Shown: piece by piece, positions 1-11,550 of the stretch
Numbering within the stretch: position 1 is the first letter of the stretch
Layout: each line of letters begins with the position of its first letter
From: Asterella californica
Taxonomy: Eukaryota; Streptophyta; Marchantiopsida; Marchantiales; Aytoniaceae
Direction of reading: 5' to 3'
Assembly (NCBI GenBank): GCA_036924285.1
Contig: JAYKYS010000010.1
Coordinates: forward strand, 16,839,001-16,903,000
DNA length: 64,000 nt
The notes under the pieces: model-generated
The model's database searches: none
What the model saw: only the letters and a program-made list of their open reading frames with translations
Told to the model about the DNA's origin: nothing
Program-made: the position numbers and the translations under genes

Positions 1-313
1 CCGCGCAAACGTTAGATGTTGTCATACTACATATCATACAAAAGGAATTCAGGCGAAAAGAGCGGGCCTTATCGAATGAAGATAACAGACCTCATGCTAA
101 TAAGTGTATGTACATCTCTGCCGAGATTAAGCGTAGAGAGTGTGCATAGAACCTTTCTTATCTACGAAATGATTTAGAAGGTTCAAAGTACATTATGTCC
201 AATTACCACCACTTCTCAGATTCAAAAAGAAGAAATTCTTGTTTGCATACTTAGGATCATGAGCACTGTTATCCTTAGTAAGTTTCAACAACCTGCTGAC
301 ACTACCGAGTTAC

Positions 314-1759
314 CTGAAGGAGGCGGAACTCCTTGCTCAAGACCTAGTTGCAGCACTGCAGGTCGAAGTTCGGTACGGTTAAGCTTGCCACTATCATCAG
401 TATCCAGTTCCGTGAACAAGTTTTCTGCCAGCATGGCAAACTCATCCTCATCCCCTAGAAGAACTCTGATGGTCGACCCGTCCAGCACGGACACCACAAT
501 AGGTTCATCTGATGCACACACAAATCCAAAACTCAGCATTTGAAGGCCGCAAATGTCCACCAGGGACAAAAACTCCTCTCGCTCAGACGTCTCCTTGCAG
601 ACCTCATAATATGGTAATGAACCAGTCAAGTTCCACAAAAGTAGAATCCTAAAACACCTCTACAAGTATCACAGGCTGGACCTCTACACGCGTACCAGAT
701 TAATGTAACATTCGCCAATGTCTTTTGAAATGTACTTCAAAAGCTGAGTAAACTTTGGCACGTCATTTGGCTTGTTCACTCGCTGATTGGGATTTAAAAC
801 TTGTTGCAGTACAAATTTACAAATCTTCTCTAAATCCATAAATGATCTGTTTAATAAATAGTTGGAGATTCTTGAAAACCTTAATACTGTCTCAACGACC
901 AGCACCAAATGCGTATGTTAAACCCATTTCCGGGACAGCAAATTCGGCCATCATAACATTTACAAATCCAAAGCTTCAAACCAGGACGAAATTTTAATTC
1001 GTTAAAGATTCGAATCATATCTACCCAGAAGTAGAACTCTGACAACATCCTCCACCAATCTCAAGAGGAGAAGGCCAACACACCATTGAATATTTTGCTT
1101 CATCAATATACAGAACCAGAATCTGAGACAAACTACAGATGACAGTCTAGTACATCGTCAGTGAACGAAGCTTGTAGAGCTGGAAGGCTCGCCCAACTGG
1201 ACTGAACAAAAGAAAGAAAACGACAGAAACCACGTACTACAATTGCAGCATAAAAGACTAAAATAGGATCCACAGGGGAGTACTGAGGAGCATGACGCAA
1301 GGGAAGAGAGTTTACGTGTACACCTCGTTGACCTAATATTCTCTTCGGAAATTCTTAAAAGAGATTGATATTTAGCTGTAGGCAACAACATACTGATCCC
1401 CAACTGAAGGCAAGCGATCCCCAGTGTATCTGCAGAAAAATACCTTGTAGTGCATCAGCAATTGCACGCAAACAGTCTGCAAGAGAGGTTGAAAAGGCCT
1501 CTTCGTTCAGATTAGTTCCTTCCGGAAGAGGAACCCCTTTGATAGCCGAGTCAAACACGTGAGCTGAGACCTGTGTTCCCAGCAAAAGCGCGGCAGCCTC
1601 AGAGACGGCTGCAGATTTCACATCTGCAGGTGTGACAAATCCCTTGTTCTCCGTATCAATCTCCTTAAATTTCTTCTGTGCCTTCTCCGCAATGGTAGGT
1701 AACGCAGCATGGATCTGAGAGCCATCTAAAACTCGGACTGATGATGCTTCCTCCTCCAT
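314..1759 (-). CDS. Two-module EF-hand calcium sensor (SCS/At4g38810-like), 5' part
   Basis: Two coding exons are visible: 1444-1759 and 314-508. They join across a GT (1443-1442)/AG (510-509) intron, with one base before and two after the splice completing an Asp codon. The start ATG at 1759 opens MEEEASSVRVLDG. The first module has a degenerate EF loop (DTENKGFVTPAD). The second begins EPIVVSVLDGST and carries a canonical loop (DTDDSGKLNRTE, with acidic residues at loop positions 1, 3 and 12). This repeated 'VLDG' module order is that of the plant EF-hand family that includes Arabidopsis At4g38810, a calcium sensor that interacts with SnRK2 kinases. The role here is inferred from that family. 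Exon 2 ends at a GTAACT donor (313-311), and no in-frame continuation is found in 1-310, so the remaining exons should lie beyond the left edge. The protein is probably soluble, as no signal peptide or membrane segment is seen. Confidence 0.8.
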
Positions 1760-2900
1760 CCTGTGTAATTTCTCTACTCACTCCTCAATTTCCTCGCACG
1801 CAAACACACACTCCTCAGTATCTACACAAACCGATCCACTCCTTAACAAGTCCCCTCCGATCCCTTCTGCTTCAACTGCCTTTACCAATGCGCAAAGTCT
1901 CCTCACTCCCTCGCCTCTTGGGTTATAAAACTCTTCGGTATCTGCGTCTACTCTCGCCAATTTTCCACCTGCATCACACCTGCCGTCTACAGTCTACATA
2001 CACCGATACCCCGATCGACTCGGACCCAGTCGAACTTCTTCTCCGTCTGTAAATTGTCCACACCGTCACCACCCTCTCTTATGCTGATGCGAGGGTGCTG
2101 CTCCTGCTCTGCTCTTCTTCACTAGCCAACTCTTCACAGTCTCCCTCGCATTCCCGCACATTCGGTGATAGTCCCTCACGCGTCTTTTCGCTGCTACATA
2201 TCCCGAGAGTGTATGAACGAACCCACAGCAGGCGCAGGACAATCGGGGAGATTGGACTGACTTGAGCAACTGATCGATCAATGGATCGTTGAGCGAAAGA
2301 GAGGCAGGGAGGGAAGGAGGAAGGAGGGAAAGAGAGCGTCTCTGCTCTTCTTTCTTTGTGTCTACGCGTTAGACGGAGCGAGTGTTGCTTTCCAAGGAGG
2401 GGCGTCCGCCAGGCAGGGCCGCGTGTCGTCTCCGGAGGCTGCTTGGCCCGCCGTGAACGCCCATGAGCATCGAGCGTCGATTGGAGGCGGCTCCACCGGT
2501 CATCGAACTCGTGCAGAGTAGTAGTGACCGGTTGTTTGATTTCCTGACGTAAAAGTCTTCGATCGATCATCAATGGGAGAATATTTCTAATGTTCTGCGC
2601 CCAGTTAGAGCAGGCCAATAATGTCGCAGCAGTAGCAGCAGACGTGGTAGCGAGAGAGTGCGACGGTGCGACGGCATGAGAGGATTTCCTTTCTCCATCG
2701 TTCCGGACTTTATGACTTTGTCGCATAAACGATCTAATATCATTTATCCACATGATAATCTAGAATGTAAATCAGTGGGATGTGGCAGCACATCCTTATC
2801 CGTTCTCACCTTCAATTATTTCTGTAACATTTGAGAGATATATAAGGTTAGCGAACAATATTATTCTTACGTGAGACCAGTTTTGTCGGAACTCCTTGCC
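1760..2900. other. Upstream region of the EF-hand gene, no gene recognised
   Basis: Seen from the plus strand this stretch is C/T-rich, with runs of CTC and TCC and GGAGGGAAGGAGG-like tracts near 2305-2330. That fits a leader or promoter of the minus-strand gene starting at 1759. A 224-codon open frame on the minus strand (2079-2753) has Arg/Ser-rich low-complexity content and no recognisable domain, so I do not call it a gene. Confidence 0.4.
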
Positions 2901-3860
2901 GGCTTATTCTATACAGATACCGGTGTGTTCTTCCCTTCGCGGCGTTAGTTGCTTTGCCCTTCGGGTCCTTCTTTCCCTTATGAGACTTGATGGGGTCTTT
3001 CCATCCGGTTGCTATTCATTGGGCAGCGTATTCTATACTATAAAGGGAGGGTTTTCGCATATGATTTTCCTCTTCTGTTTTTTGTATGTAAGGATTTTAA
3101 GTTATATTACACTTTTTCATAAATATAATTTGATTAAAATGTAAACAAACGTAAATAAATATAAATATTATAATTTTGTTAAAGTGAGATTTATGTCGAA
3201 CCAGAATACTTCTTTCCATTGTGTTTATTGATTTGTTTTATCTTCTAGTACAATGCATCCAAGTGTAAGGGCATAGCACAAGCTCTAACTGGAACATTAA
3301 TGGTAAATTTAATATTCACTTTATATATATAGAGTTTTGCAACCCTAGATTTCTATATCGCTCTTACATTAATGAGGAAAAAGATGTGGTATGTATTAAG
3401 TTTCTCCACCGTGACAGAGAATTTTCCTCTATTTTAGAAACAGGTAGATTATAAAAAAGTAGAAATTATGAGTGGAACAGCGGCATAGCAGCGAAGCGGG
3501 AATTTCTACAACTTCTACAAATGAACCTTGAGGGGTTCCGATGGGCAGGACACTCCATGCAACGACTAAACGAGGAAATTCTTAAATCTTTATTTTCTTG
3601 TAGTCTGAATATCCTTCCCCACGGCCTTGTACAGTGAAAATCGTTTTCTCTTATCGGAAAATATCTAATTGTTATTAAAATTGATTGTACTAAGTGATAT
3701 AGAAAATTAAATTAATTTATAATTGTTATATGTTAATCACTCCTGGAGTAGCCAACTCATCCGAAAAGAATCCATAAGTGAAGAGGGGGCTGCTGCGCTC
3801 CTGGGGGTATAAGCCCGGAGACCTAGATTTCTAAAGGCGCCGTTTAATGGAAGACATTAA

Positions 3861-3970
3861 TTAATGTTCTAACCCTTCCCGTCGGAAGGGTTAGAACATT
3901 AATATGTGGACCCTCATGTACACTTCAGTGTACATGAGGGTATCCTCCATATCCTCCATATGGAAGATAT
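3861..3970. repeat. Multi-hairpin cassette copy 1
   Basis: Hairpin A is a perfect 19-bp stem, 3861-3879 against 3884-3902, with core CTAACCCTTCC/GGAAGGGTTAG and a 4-nt loop. Hairpin B follows after 8 bp as a perfect 13-bp stem (3911-3923 against 3928-3940, CCCTCATGTACAC). A third, imperfect CCTCCATAT palindrome follows. The same order of hairpins recurs elsewhere in the window with different stem sequences of the same style. A block about 130 bp before it (from 3728, ATATGTTAA...) also recurs near 10609 and 11290. No coding capacity. Confidence 0.7.
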
Positions 3971-4366
3971 GTATCGAATATGCAATTTATTTTCTTGTAG
4001 TCTGAATATGCAACGTTATTGAGAATTTTAATTTCGAGTTCGGAGTCATGTCTCATATTATTGGCACCAAAATAAAATCAAACTACTGTCTCCTGTGGGA
4101 CATCTCTAGGTTTCTTAACTTTATGATAGGTTTACAGTCTTCCGGGTGGAGATGTCCTAAGACTTTCGTCAGGGTACGCTTGAAGAAAAGTGGAATTATA
4201 TAAAGTCAAAAGTTTTTTCTTATTAATTTTCGTGTAAAATAATTCTTTAAAATTTGAATATAATCTTATTCTTCTTCCTTGTATATGAAATAGTTTTCTA
4301 CAGTACTTTTCGATTATTCTTACCCAGAGTAGACTGCCACCAATACTATAGTACAAATTTACACTA

Positions 4367-4706
4367 CGTTCAACGTTTGTCTTCTTCCGATTCCGCTAGG
4401 CAGAAAAGGTAGCTCTGGATATATATTTTTTCTAATCTATGATAAATGATAAATGATAAATGTTATTATCTGTCCCATGGGATCTTCGTTCAACATTTGT
4501 TTTCTTCCGGTTCCGCTAGGCAGAAGAGTTCGCTCTGGATATATATTCTTCCTAGTCTATGATAAATGATATTATCTGTCCTTTGAGATATTCGTTCAAC
4601 ATTTTTTCTTCCGGTTCCTCTAGGCAGAAAAGATCACTCTGGATATATAATCTTCCTAGTCTATAATAAATGATAAATGTTATTATCTGTCCCTTGGGGT
4701 CTTCGC
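4367..4706. repeat. Minisatellite, three tandem copies of about 106-120 bp
   Basis: Units begin CGTTCAAC at 4367, 4487 and 4593. Each contains TTCTTCCG, GGCAGAA, CTCTGGATATATA and a variable number of GATAAAT motifs, then ends near ATTATCTGTCC. The units differ mainly in the number of GATAAAT repeats. Confidence 0.85.
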
Positions 4707-6280
4707 AGACCATAAGACTGTCCATATGAGTCCACCACAACGGGACTCGGACCAGAAGCTTCATTGATAGTTTGCAGCAGCATGCAACTCCAACCGTACT
4801 CGCAAAAGATTTAACCCACGACCTTTCTCTTAGAGGACTGTATGGGAAAGATATTTAATCACGGTAGAACATAATAAAATAAAAACTACCTGATAAACTA
4901 ACTGATTTGACTACAGATAACAAGTCAAGGATATTAATATGCAATACATCACTAAAAAGAATATGATAAAGCACAACAAACCTTTTAGATATGTGATGAA
5001 GCAAATATCTATGTTATACACACTTTGAGTATCCATATTGTACAACTCATTGCACTATTAAATCCCTTCCTTTCTGTTTGCACTTTCTTCTTCTTTTCTC
5101 TAATCCATTGACACGTCTGTTTACATTTAGCGTGTTTCTCTATTAATGATAACATACTTTCAGCGTTTTCCTTCTCCACTTCATCGAACATATTAATTAA
5201 TACTCGGCATATAACATGACAGCATATTCGATATTATCCAGCGGAATAGTGAGAATTTCTCCACATGTGTGCGACTTTTCCAAATTTTAAATAGTATCCA
5301 CAAAGGAGCATGCGAAGATCATACTCATAATATACTTGTACTTAATCAAGTAATCAACTCAAGAAAGAGAACACAAAGCTGAAGTAAGCTATTCACGGAT
5401 ATCATGATATATTCTCTCATGAGTCTTACATGTCAGCACGTGAGTTGAAGAGTACATTTCACTCCATAAGTTTTACATAGAAGGAATCTTCATGTTGCTT
5501 ATTCTAGACATCTTCAATGATAGCAGAGGACGTTTTCAACTTGCTCTTGAATTTGCATGCTAGAGGAACTTCTGGTGAACTTTGCTCCCTTAATGATATA
5601 GAAAAAGATATATTATTATCTCTTAAGTAAATAAAATAATTAAATTATTCTGTAATTGACACGTATTAGTTAGACCAAAAGATAAAGAAGGAGCAAGACT
5701 AGAGAGTTCCATAAAGAGTTCCATAGGCGCCTTGGAGGATATAGTGCAGAAGCCTGCTCAGCTAAAATAATCAAATAATCAACCGATTAATTTATTATCT
5801 AATTCTTTTGGACGAAAGAGTTAAGTAATGAATTTAACCACTTGTGCATATTGTTCTCTTCCGAACTTTGAAAAAGATGAGTCCACCTTCAAGTTTCTTT
5901 ACTGATGAATATAAAACTTCTCTCAGAAAATTGATTCCTTGTTTTTTCATGTAAACGTTACTTCCGGAACCATTTCTTCATAATGGAAGGAAGTTGTACC
6001 ATCAAGTGGGCAAGGAATAACACACAAGCCATAGAAGGTAGAAAGATTTGAACTCACTTCATCTGTAATAAAAATGCAAGTTTTTACGAAGAGATAAACT
6101 ACAATTATTTACTTGGTCAATCCATGTGCCGATGTTTTAACTTGGCGCTGAAGACGTAACTTGGTCAGGTCTATGATTGACTACGATCGAAAGACAGTTG
6201 ACACAGCAATTTTCTATCCAATAATAAACTGCTGTAGTGACGTGTTATCCGTGGTAACATCAAGGCATCGCTACATCGAG
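4707..6280. other. AT-rich stretch without a recognisable gene
   Basis: Both strands are dense in stops. The longest open frames are about 60-70 codons with no domain signal. No terminal repeats or splice-supported exons were found. Confidence 0.5.
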
Positions 6281-6289
6281 AGGAAGAGG

Positions 6290-6580
6290 AAACCATCGAG
6301 TTCCACGAAAAATAGTTACATCGAGTAAAAACATAACGCTTAAAGACCCTAAATTAAATAGTTATTTGCGTTGAAGTCAAAGGAGTTTAATTTCAAGAGG
6401 CCGTCGTAAGATAATGTTACCTCTGGGAGAGGAGGAAACCATCGAGGAAAATTAAACCATCGACCTCCACGAAAATTAGTTAAGATCAAGTAAAAAATAA
6501 TAAGGCTTAAAGGTCCTGAATTTAATCATTATTTGCATTGAGGTCTTAAAAATTTAATTTAAAGAGCCGTCGCAAAACTA
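6290..6580. repeat. Imperfect tandem duplication, about 164-bp period
   Basis: Two copies start with AAACCATCGA near 6290 and 6454. Both run through TCCACGAAAA, a GAGTAAAAA- or CAAGTAAAAA-like segment, CTTAAAG and CCGTCG. The copies have diverged by substitutions and small indels. Confidence 0.65.
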
Positions 6581-6881
6581 GAACATCACTTTTAAGATAT
6601 AGCAAACACAAAATTAATACAAGAGAGACGGAGGATCCAACTGCTCGAGTGAAGTATCACTTAAATACATATTGTAGCCAGTCTTGGGTCTGACCAAATT
6701 ACTTCTTCGACCCAGAGGTCCTGGTCAAGTTAAAAAATAAGCGAATGGATTTGACTAAATAAATAATCGAATAAACCACAAACGATAATATTTTGTAAAT
6801 CTTGCGAGGACTTCGGAGGAGCTTGACTTTACTTGACTTCCTTTTTTAAGTTCATGGGTTACTCTTAAAGAAAGTCGTGGG

Positions 6882-7021
6882 GTCGAGTCCTCGTGGCCGG
6901 GGGACTCATGCTGTGCAAGTGCAGCAGCATACGGCTGCAGAAAGCCCCCCAGCCAAAAGACAAATAAAAACAAAACCTAAAAAAAACAAAAAAAACAAAA
7001 CCAAAAACAAAACAAAACAAA
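6882..7021 (+). mobile_element. Short retroposon (SINE-like) with A/C-rich tail and target duplication
   Basis: A 140-bp insert is flanked by near-identical direct repeats, CTCTTAAAGAAAGTC (6867-6881) and CTCTTAAAGGAAGTC (7023-7037), which read as a target-site duplication. It starts with GTGGGGTCGAGTCCTCG, which resembles a pol III B box, and ends in a long AAAACAAAACAAAA-type tail (about 6960-7021). This fits a 5'-truncated SINE or other small retroposon moved by LINE machinery. No A box is seen inside the copy. Confidence 0.6.
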
Positions 7022-7917
7022 ACCTCTTAAAGGAAGTCAAGTGAAGTCAACTTGGTGCGGATATAAACTTGACTACTGGACGAAGACAGATGTGTTCGCA
7101 GCCTTGCCAAACAAAAGTTAAGTAGTCTTGCGTAGCAGCTTATAGTGTTGTCGTTCATGTTCTCCTTGGAGTTTGATTTAGTGCTTCTTCATACATGCGT
7201 GATATTTCATTGGTGTTTGGATCAATGAATTAGCATTTGTTAGAAAGAAAGTTTATTTTCATATTATATAAGTTTTAGCTAAAGTCCTTTTTAGAGAGTT
7301 CCAAGATGTATGGTGAGGGTACCTCTTGGGGTATCTATTCGCTTATTTTAAGAGGCTTTGTGATTAGAATTGTCCATGTCAATAACAACTTTGTACCGCA
7401 GAAGGAGAATATGACGAAAAGAATAACTAAAATCGAGAATGCACTTTTTGAAACATAACACGAGAAATAATATTTGCAGGTGTTAAGAGAAATTTGTATT
7501 GCACAAAAATCCATACAAGAGTTAGACTTATTCATTGAAGACATAAATTTGCTTGATCACCCTCCTCGTAGATTTGTTAAGTTTGATCACACATCGTTTA
7601 ACTATGTGTTGTTTGATCATATATTTGACTGACTATTGATTGTCAAACCAGTCACTTTGTTATGTTAGTGATATGTAAAATTGTACACTGCTTTCCGAGC
7701 ATGTATTATTTGACTTATATTTGGTTGTTAAATTTTTTGAATGGCCAAAGTATTTAATCACATCGAAGATAGTAAAACTGATGAACAAAAAGACAAAGTG
7801 ACTGGTTTTACTGTTGATAACTCAATCAGAGATGTGATCAAGTAATACATCGTCAATAGGGGTGTGATCAAGCTCAAAGAAGACACTGCAGGTGTGATCA
7901 AGCAAATTTCTGCCATT

Positions 7918-8005
7918 GAAGATCGTCTAGGTTCAGCAGATTTACGAGAAATAAAATAAATTGAAGATCGTCTAGGTTCAGAAGATATACGAGAAATAAA
8001 ATAAA
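7918..8005. repeat. Two tandem copies of a 45-bp unit
   Basis: GAAGATCGTCTAGGTTCAG starts at 7918 and again at 7963. Each copy ends ACGAGAAATAAAATAAA. Confidence 0.85.
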
Positions 8006-8741
8006 ATGGAAGTGCCAAGAGACCCTTGATCTTCTTGATCAAGTTAATTGTATATGCATTTCGTCTATGATTTCCTTATCACTTGCTTTTTGAATTGTCC
8101 TGTTCTCTTATGTACGTTCTCACTTGATGCATTTCATCGTGATTTCCATTTTTGTAGGTAGCTATAGCACATTCTTTAAGCTTTCTGAGTGCTTTGCTTT
8201 CAGTTTCAAGACAACTGCAGTTTCGTGCTCATTGATGCACATGGGTTCAGTTTTACAGTTTAAGGTGGAAGCTTGATGTAACGTAGATACATATTCCAAC
8301 ACTATAAGCTTCACATTCGGAAGAAAACTTGCCCAAAATGTGACTACAGCATGAGAACAAATTTTATCTCTTGCAAGCTCTGTCAAGCGTTACCATCATG
8401 GAAATAAATGAGGAAAAAGATTGCAGAGCTCGCTTTGGCTTGTCTCTCTAGAATATAATAACTATTCTAAAACTTGAATGTAATCTACAAACACTCCAAA
8501 TATGCATTCTCGATTAACTTTTGAGAACTTTTGTTCATTTATTGTTATCAGAAAAATATATAAATATATATTAAGTAGATAAAAATAATCAACTTTTCAA
8601 TAAATATTAATTATTAGTCCATGTTTGAGAACACCGAGAGAGCATGAGATAACCCATAAATCTTGACTCGACTGTCGTGCTTCAGGAAATACAAGTCTGA
8701 GAAGCTGTACTCATTAATACATTAATTTACTCATAGTTTAA

Positions 8742-8788
8742 TTTAATACCTAACCTTTCCTGCTGGAAGGGCTAGGTACTAAGTTAAA
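8742..8788. repeat. Multi-hairpin cassette copy 2 (hairpin A)
   Basis: TTTAATACCTAACCTTTCC (8742-8760) faces GGAAGGGCTAGGTA and TTAAA (8765-8788), forming an imperfect stem of the same design as at 3861 and 11415. The downstream part (8810-8870) has TATGCAGG and a TTCTTGTG/CACAAGAG mini-hairpin rather than a clean hairpin B. Confidence 0.6.
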
Positions 8789-8990
8789 CGTATGGATATG
8801 CAGGTGCTCTGAATATATGTACTTCTTGTGTTTTCCACAAGAGAGAAGGAAAAGGAAAAATGCAGAAGGGAAGTGGGAAGTGGATACGCTGTGTTATGTT
8901 ACAGCACTGGCCATATTACTTAAGAATAATGGTCGACAAGTTATAGTATTCGTTTAGACACTCATTTAAGGTTTAAACTATACTGTATTA

Positions 8991-9753
8991 GGGGTGTAGA
9001 AGTTAAGATCTTTTTGAAAGATTCTTGATCTGTGGGAGGAAGTTACGACTTTGACCAGATTTTTGTGGATGTTTTTTTACGTAAAAATACGTTACTGTCA
9101 TCAACATGTTTTGACGTTGATACCAGCAAAACGTAATCCGTTTTGCTGTCATCCGTTGCAAACTACAACCGGCAAAACTGTCATCCGTTTTGCCAGTTTG
9201 TTTTTGCAGTAGAAAAAGTTATTCTTCATAATAATAATCCCAAGTAACAACGATTAAAATTAATGAATGCAGACATTGTACTCTTCTTTCATTAGTGCGA
9301 TCTAAATCGATCTGCGGTTCAATAGGGGTGTCACAGTAAGAGAATCTCTGAAATATTCAGGAGCCGTGGGCGTGAGTTATGGATTCGGTAACACTGCGGC
9401 CAGTGTTTCCTGCAGTTACCTCCCTGAAAAAACCAGTGAATAGTCGTTTTTTCATTGGTTTTTTTTGATTTTTTTACAATAGATTCTCTGCTACTCTGAG
9501 TACTTATCTTGAGTGTAGAAATGGAAAAACAATCAATGATAAAATCTTGATGTTCAATCTCAGTCGCGATCTAGAATGAGTCGCAGTTATATACAAACTT
9601 ACCGGTGACAATTTTACGTCCAGTTACCTCTCAGCCGTTGAAGAATCTTTCTTCTGAACTTTGACACCCCCTAATATAAAGCTAACCGTTCAAAAGTTCC
9701 GACCTTTCTTTTTTTCGCTGTGTAAGAATATTTTTACTTAACTTTGACACCCC
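8991..9753. mobile_element. Tourist-like TIR element, outer copy interrupted by a second copy
   Basis: The left end TTA|GGGGTGTAGAAGTTAAG (8991) and the right end CTTAACTTTGACACCCC (ending 9753) form an imperfect inverted terminal repeat. The first 80 bp resemble the left ends of the related elements at 12937 and 57543. A second, shorter copy lies inside at 9325-9671. Flanking bases do not give a clean target duplication, so the outer pairing is less sure than the inner one. Confidence 0.45.
9325..9671. mobile_element. Tourist-like MITE, 347 bp
   Basis: It starts GGGGTGTCACAGTAAGAG and ends CTGAACTTTGACACCCCC, so the ends are inverted copies of a GGGGTGTCA(A/C)AGT motif. It carries the internal CAGTGTTTCCTGC segment shared with the element array at 57.5 kb. 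Non-coding. A PIF/Harbinger (Tourist) assignment is inferred from the end sequence, the size and the clean 3-bp duplication at the sister copy at 12.9 kb. Confidence 0.6.
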
Positions 9754-10002
9754 TTTTTCCTCTTTCGTTTGCAACTGCGTACGGTCTAGATCTCCACGAA
9801 ATAAGCAACGGGTAAAAAATACATAAGCTTCTACATCCACCCGAAGCATTTACAATATGTGAATACACATGCATGTCGTGAAAACCTATACATGATACGC
9901 TCGAAAACACTCTGCAACCAACATAAAACATTGTTGTGTTAACCAATAGATTTCTATGTTTTTTAAACCACTTCAACTGATGATCAAAACCTTCTCAGAG
10001 GA

Positions 10003-10140
10003 AGAATTCTATCATGTTAAAATGTTATGCATATTTTAACATGATAGAATTCTTATCGATGTTAAAATATGCATAACACTTATCGATGGAGGAGGCAAGG
10101 CTGTATATGTATATTTGCCTCCTGATGGAGGAGGTGAAAA
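10003..10140. repeat. Perfect 21-bp palindrome and adjoining hairpins
   Basis: AGAATTCTATCATGTTAAAAT (10003-10023) is exactly reverse-complementary to 10033-10053 across a 9-nt loop. It is followed by an ATGTTAAAATATGCATAACA segment, itself inverted relative to the loop region, and then by two GGAGGAGG...CCTCC palindromes. This looks like another, rearranged member of the multi-hairpin family. Confidence 0.65.
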
Positions 10141-10926
10141 TATGCACGGGTGCTCACTACAAACACTCAAACTGTATAAATGTTTGCTCTTCTCGTAGTA
10201 CAGTTACTGACAACGAAAATCCACAACCAAGACCTCCCTTCACCTCACAAGTCAAAAACTAATGCTAAGATATATGTCACGTGTCAAGAAAACAGTAAAG
10301 AAATCGGAGTCTGGCAGAGTCACCAAACCAAAACCCAGACCATGCATCAACGGGAACAAAAGCCCATAAGAAAAATATAAGAGAAAAACTACTGAGAAAA
10401 ATGAGAGCCTGTCTCAAAGTAATTACTTCACAAACCAAAAACGAGAGTTAGTCAAATCTAGAGTAGTATTTTTTTTCATTCAACTATTCGAATATATATG
10501 CATCCAAATTGCACTTTTAGCCCTGCGGAGGAAAAAGACAAAAGTAGAGGAAATTGAAAAATCTTCAAGCGTAATTGGACTGGACACATCAGCGAGGGTG
10601 CAATAGATATATGTTAATTGTATAAGTACATGTCGGATATTCCGGAGAGAAACCATAAGGAATGTGGATTATGACACGCGGAAGGTTTTATATGACCAGG
10701 CATTAACGGCTAAGCCGGTGCTTGATTCTATACGTCAATTTCTCGCAGAACTGAATTGGAATATTTTTTTACTCATAATCTTTTTACGTTTTTTTTTACT
10801 CGTTAGTAAAACTTGGAAATGCGAGAAAATCCAAACATAAATTACAAAAGGATCGCTGACAGACACACCCTCTAAAATATAAAAACTAACTGCTGATCGA
10901 CATTGATACTTTGTCACATTTCATGA

Positions 10927-11030
10927 AATGTTTAATTTATTGTCTAACCCTTTCTTTAAATTAAACTCTTGCATATCTCTCTCTTTCATTAAGAGGAGAT
11001 GAATATGCCTCCAAAGTGTACTTCTGGCCA
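10927..11030. repeat. Multi-hairpin cassette copy 3
   Basis: Hairpin A is decayed (TTTAATTTATTGTCTAACCC followed by TTTAAATTAAAC). Hairpin B is intact in outline (GCATAT...CTCTCT...AGAGGAGAT...ATATGC, about 10973-11007). A CCTCC...GGAGG hairpin C follows. It is preceded by the ATATGTTAA... block at about 10609. Confidence 0.6.
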
Positions 11031-11414
11031 GGTGGAGGAAAAGAACAAACGTGAAAAATATATATAAATATTTCTTTTTCTTTTTATAACAGCATGTATG
11101 GGAGCCTGCACGGCAAACTATGAGACGAAACAGAAAAAGATATTAATTCGAGAAGCTTCAAATATCAAAATATATCTGGGTCATAGTACCAGACACGCCA
11201 GCACGGATGCTTTCGAGATTATAAAATTATATAAATCATATAAATTAAAATTTTAATATATTGAAATAAAACTTTATTAAATATATATTATATGTTAACT
11301 CTGAAGTACATGCCAGATGTTACGGAGAAAATCTATAAGCAAAGTGGGTCGAAGCGCAGAAACAAAAACTTAAATGCAGATTACAATCTTATCATAATAA
11401 TGTTTCTGTATGTA

Positions 11415-11550
11415 GTTTAATTTATCACCTAACGTTTCCACCCAGGAAGGTTAGGTGATAAATTAAACACACTTGCATATTCCCTCTTCCGAACATAGAA
11501 GAGGGTGAATACTATACATTCCTTCTTAAGATGAGGTGAATATGGATGTG
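11415..11550. repeat. Multi-hairpin cassette copy 4 (best preserved)
   Basis: Hairpin A pairs 11415-11439 (GTTTAATTTATCACCTAAC...) with 11445-11468. Hairpin B (GCATATTCCCTCTTC...GAAGAGGGTGAATA, about 11473-11510) follows, then a TTCTTAAGATGAGGTGAATATG segment. The preceding ATATGTTAA... block at 11290 is shared with copies 1 and 3. Confidence 0.7.

Noticed and set aside
2079..2753. 224-codon open frame on the minus strand
   Set aside because: Arg/Ser-rich low-complexity translation, no domain or splice support. It lies in the upstream region of the EF-hand gene and overlaps other open frames.
3861..3940. Rho-independent terminators or CRISPR repeats
   Set aside because: The hairpins are in a plant-type genome, lack the T tract of bacterial terminators, and do not form regularly spaced repeats with unique spacers.
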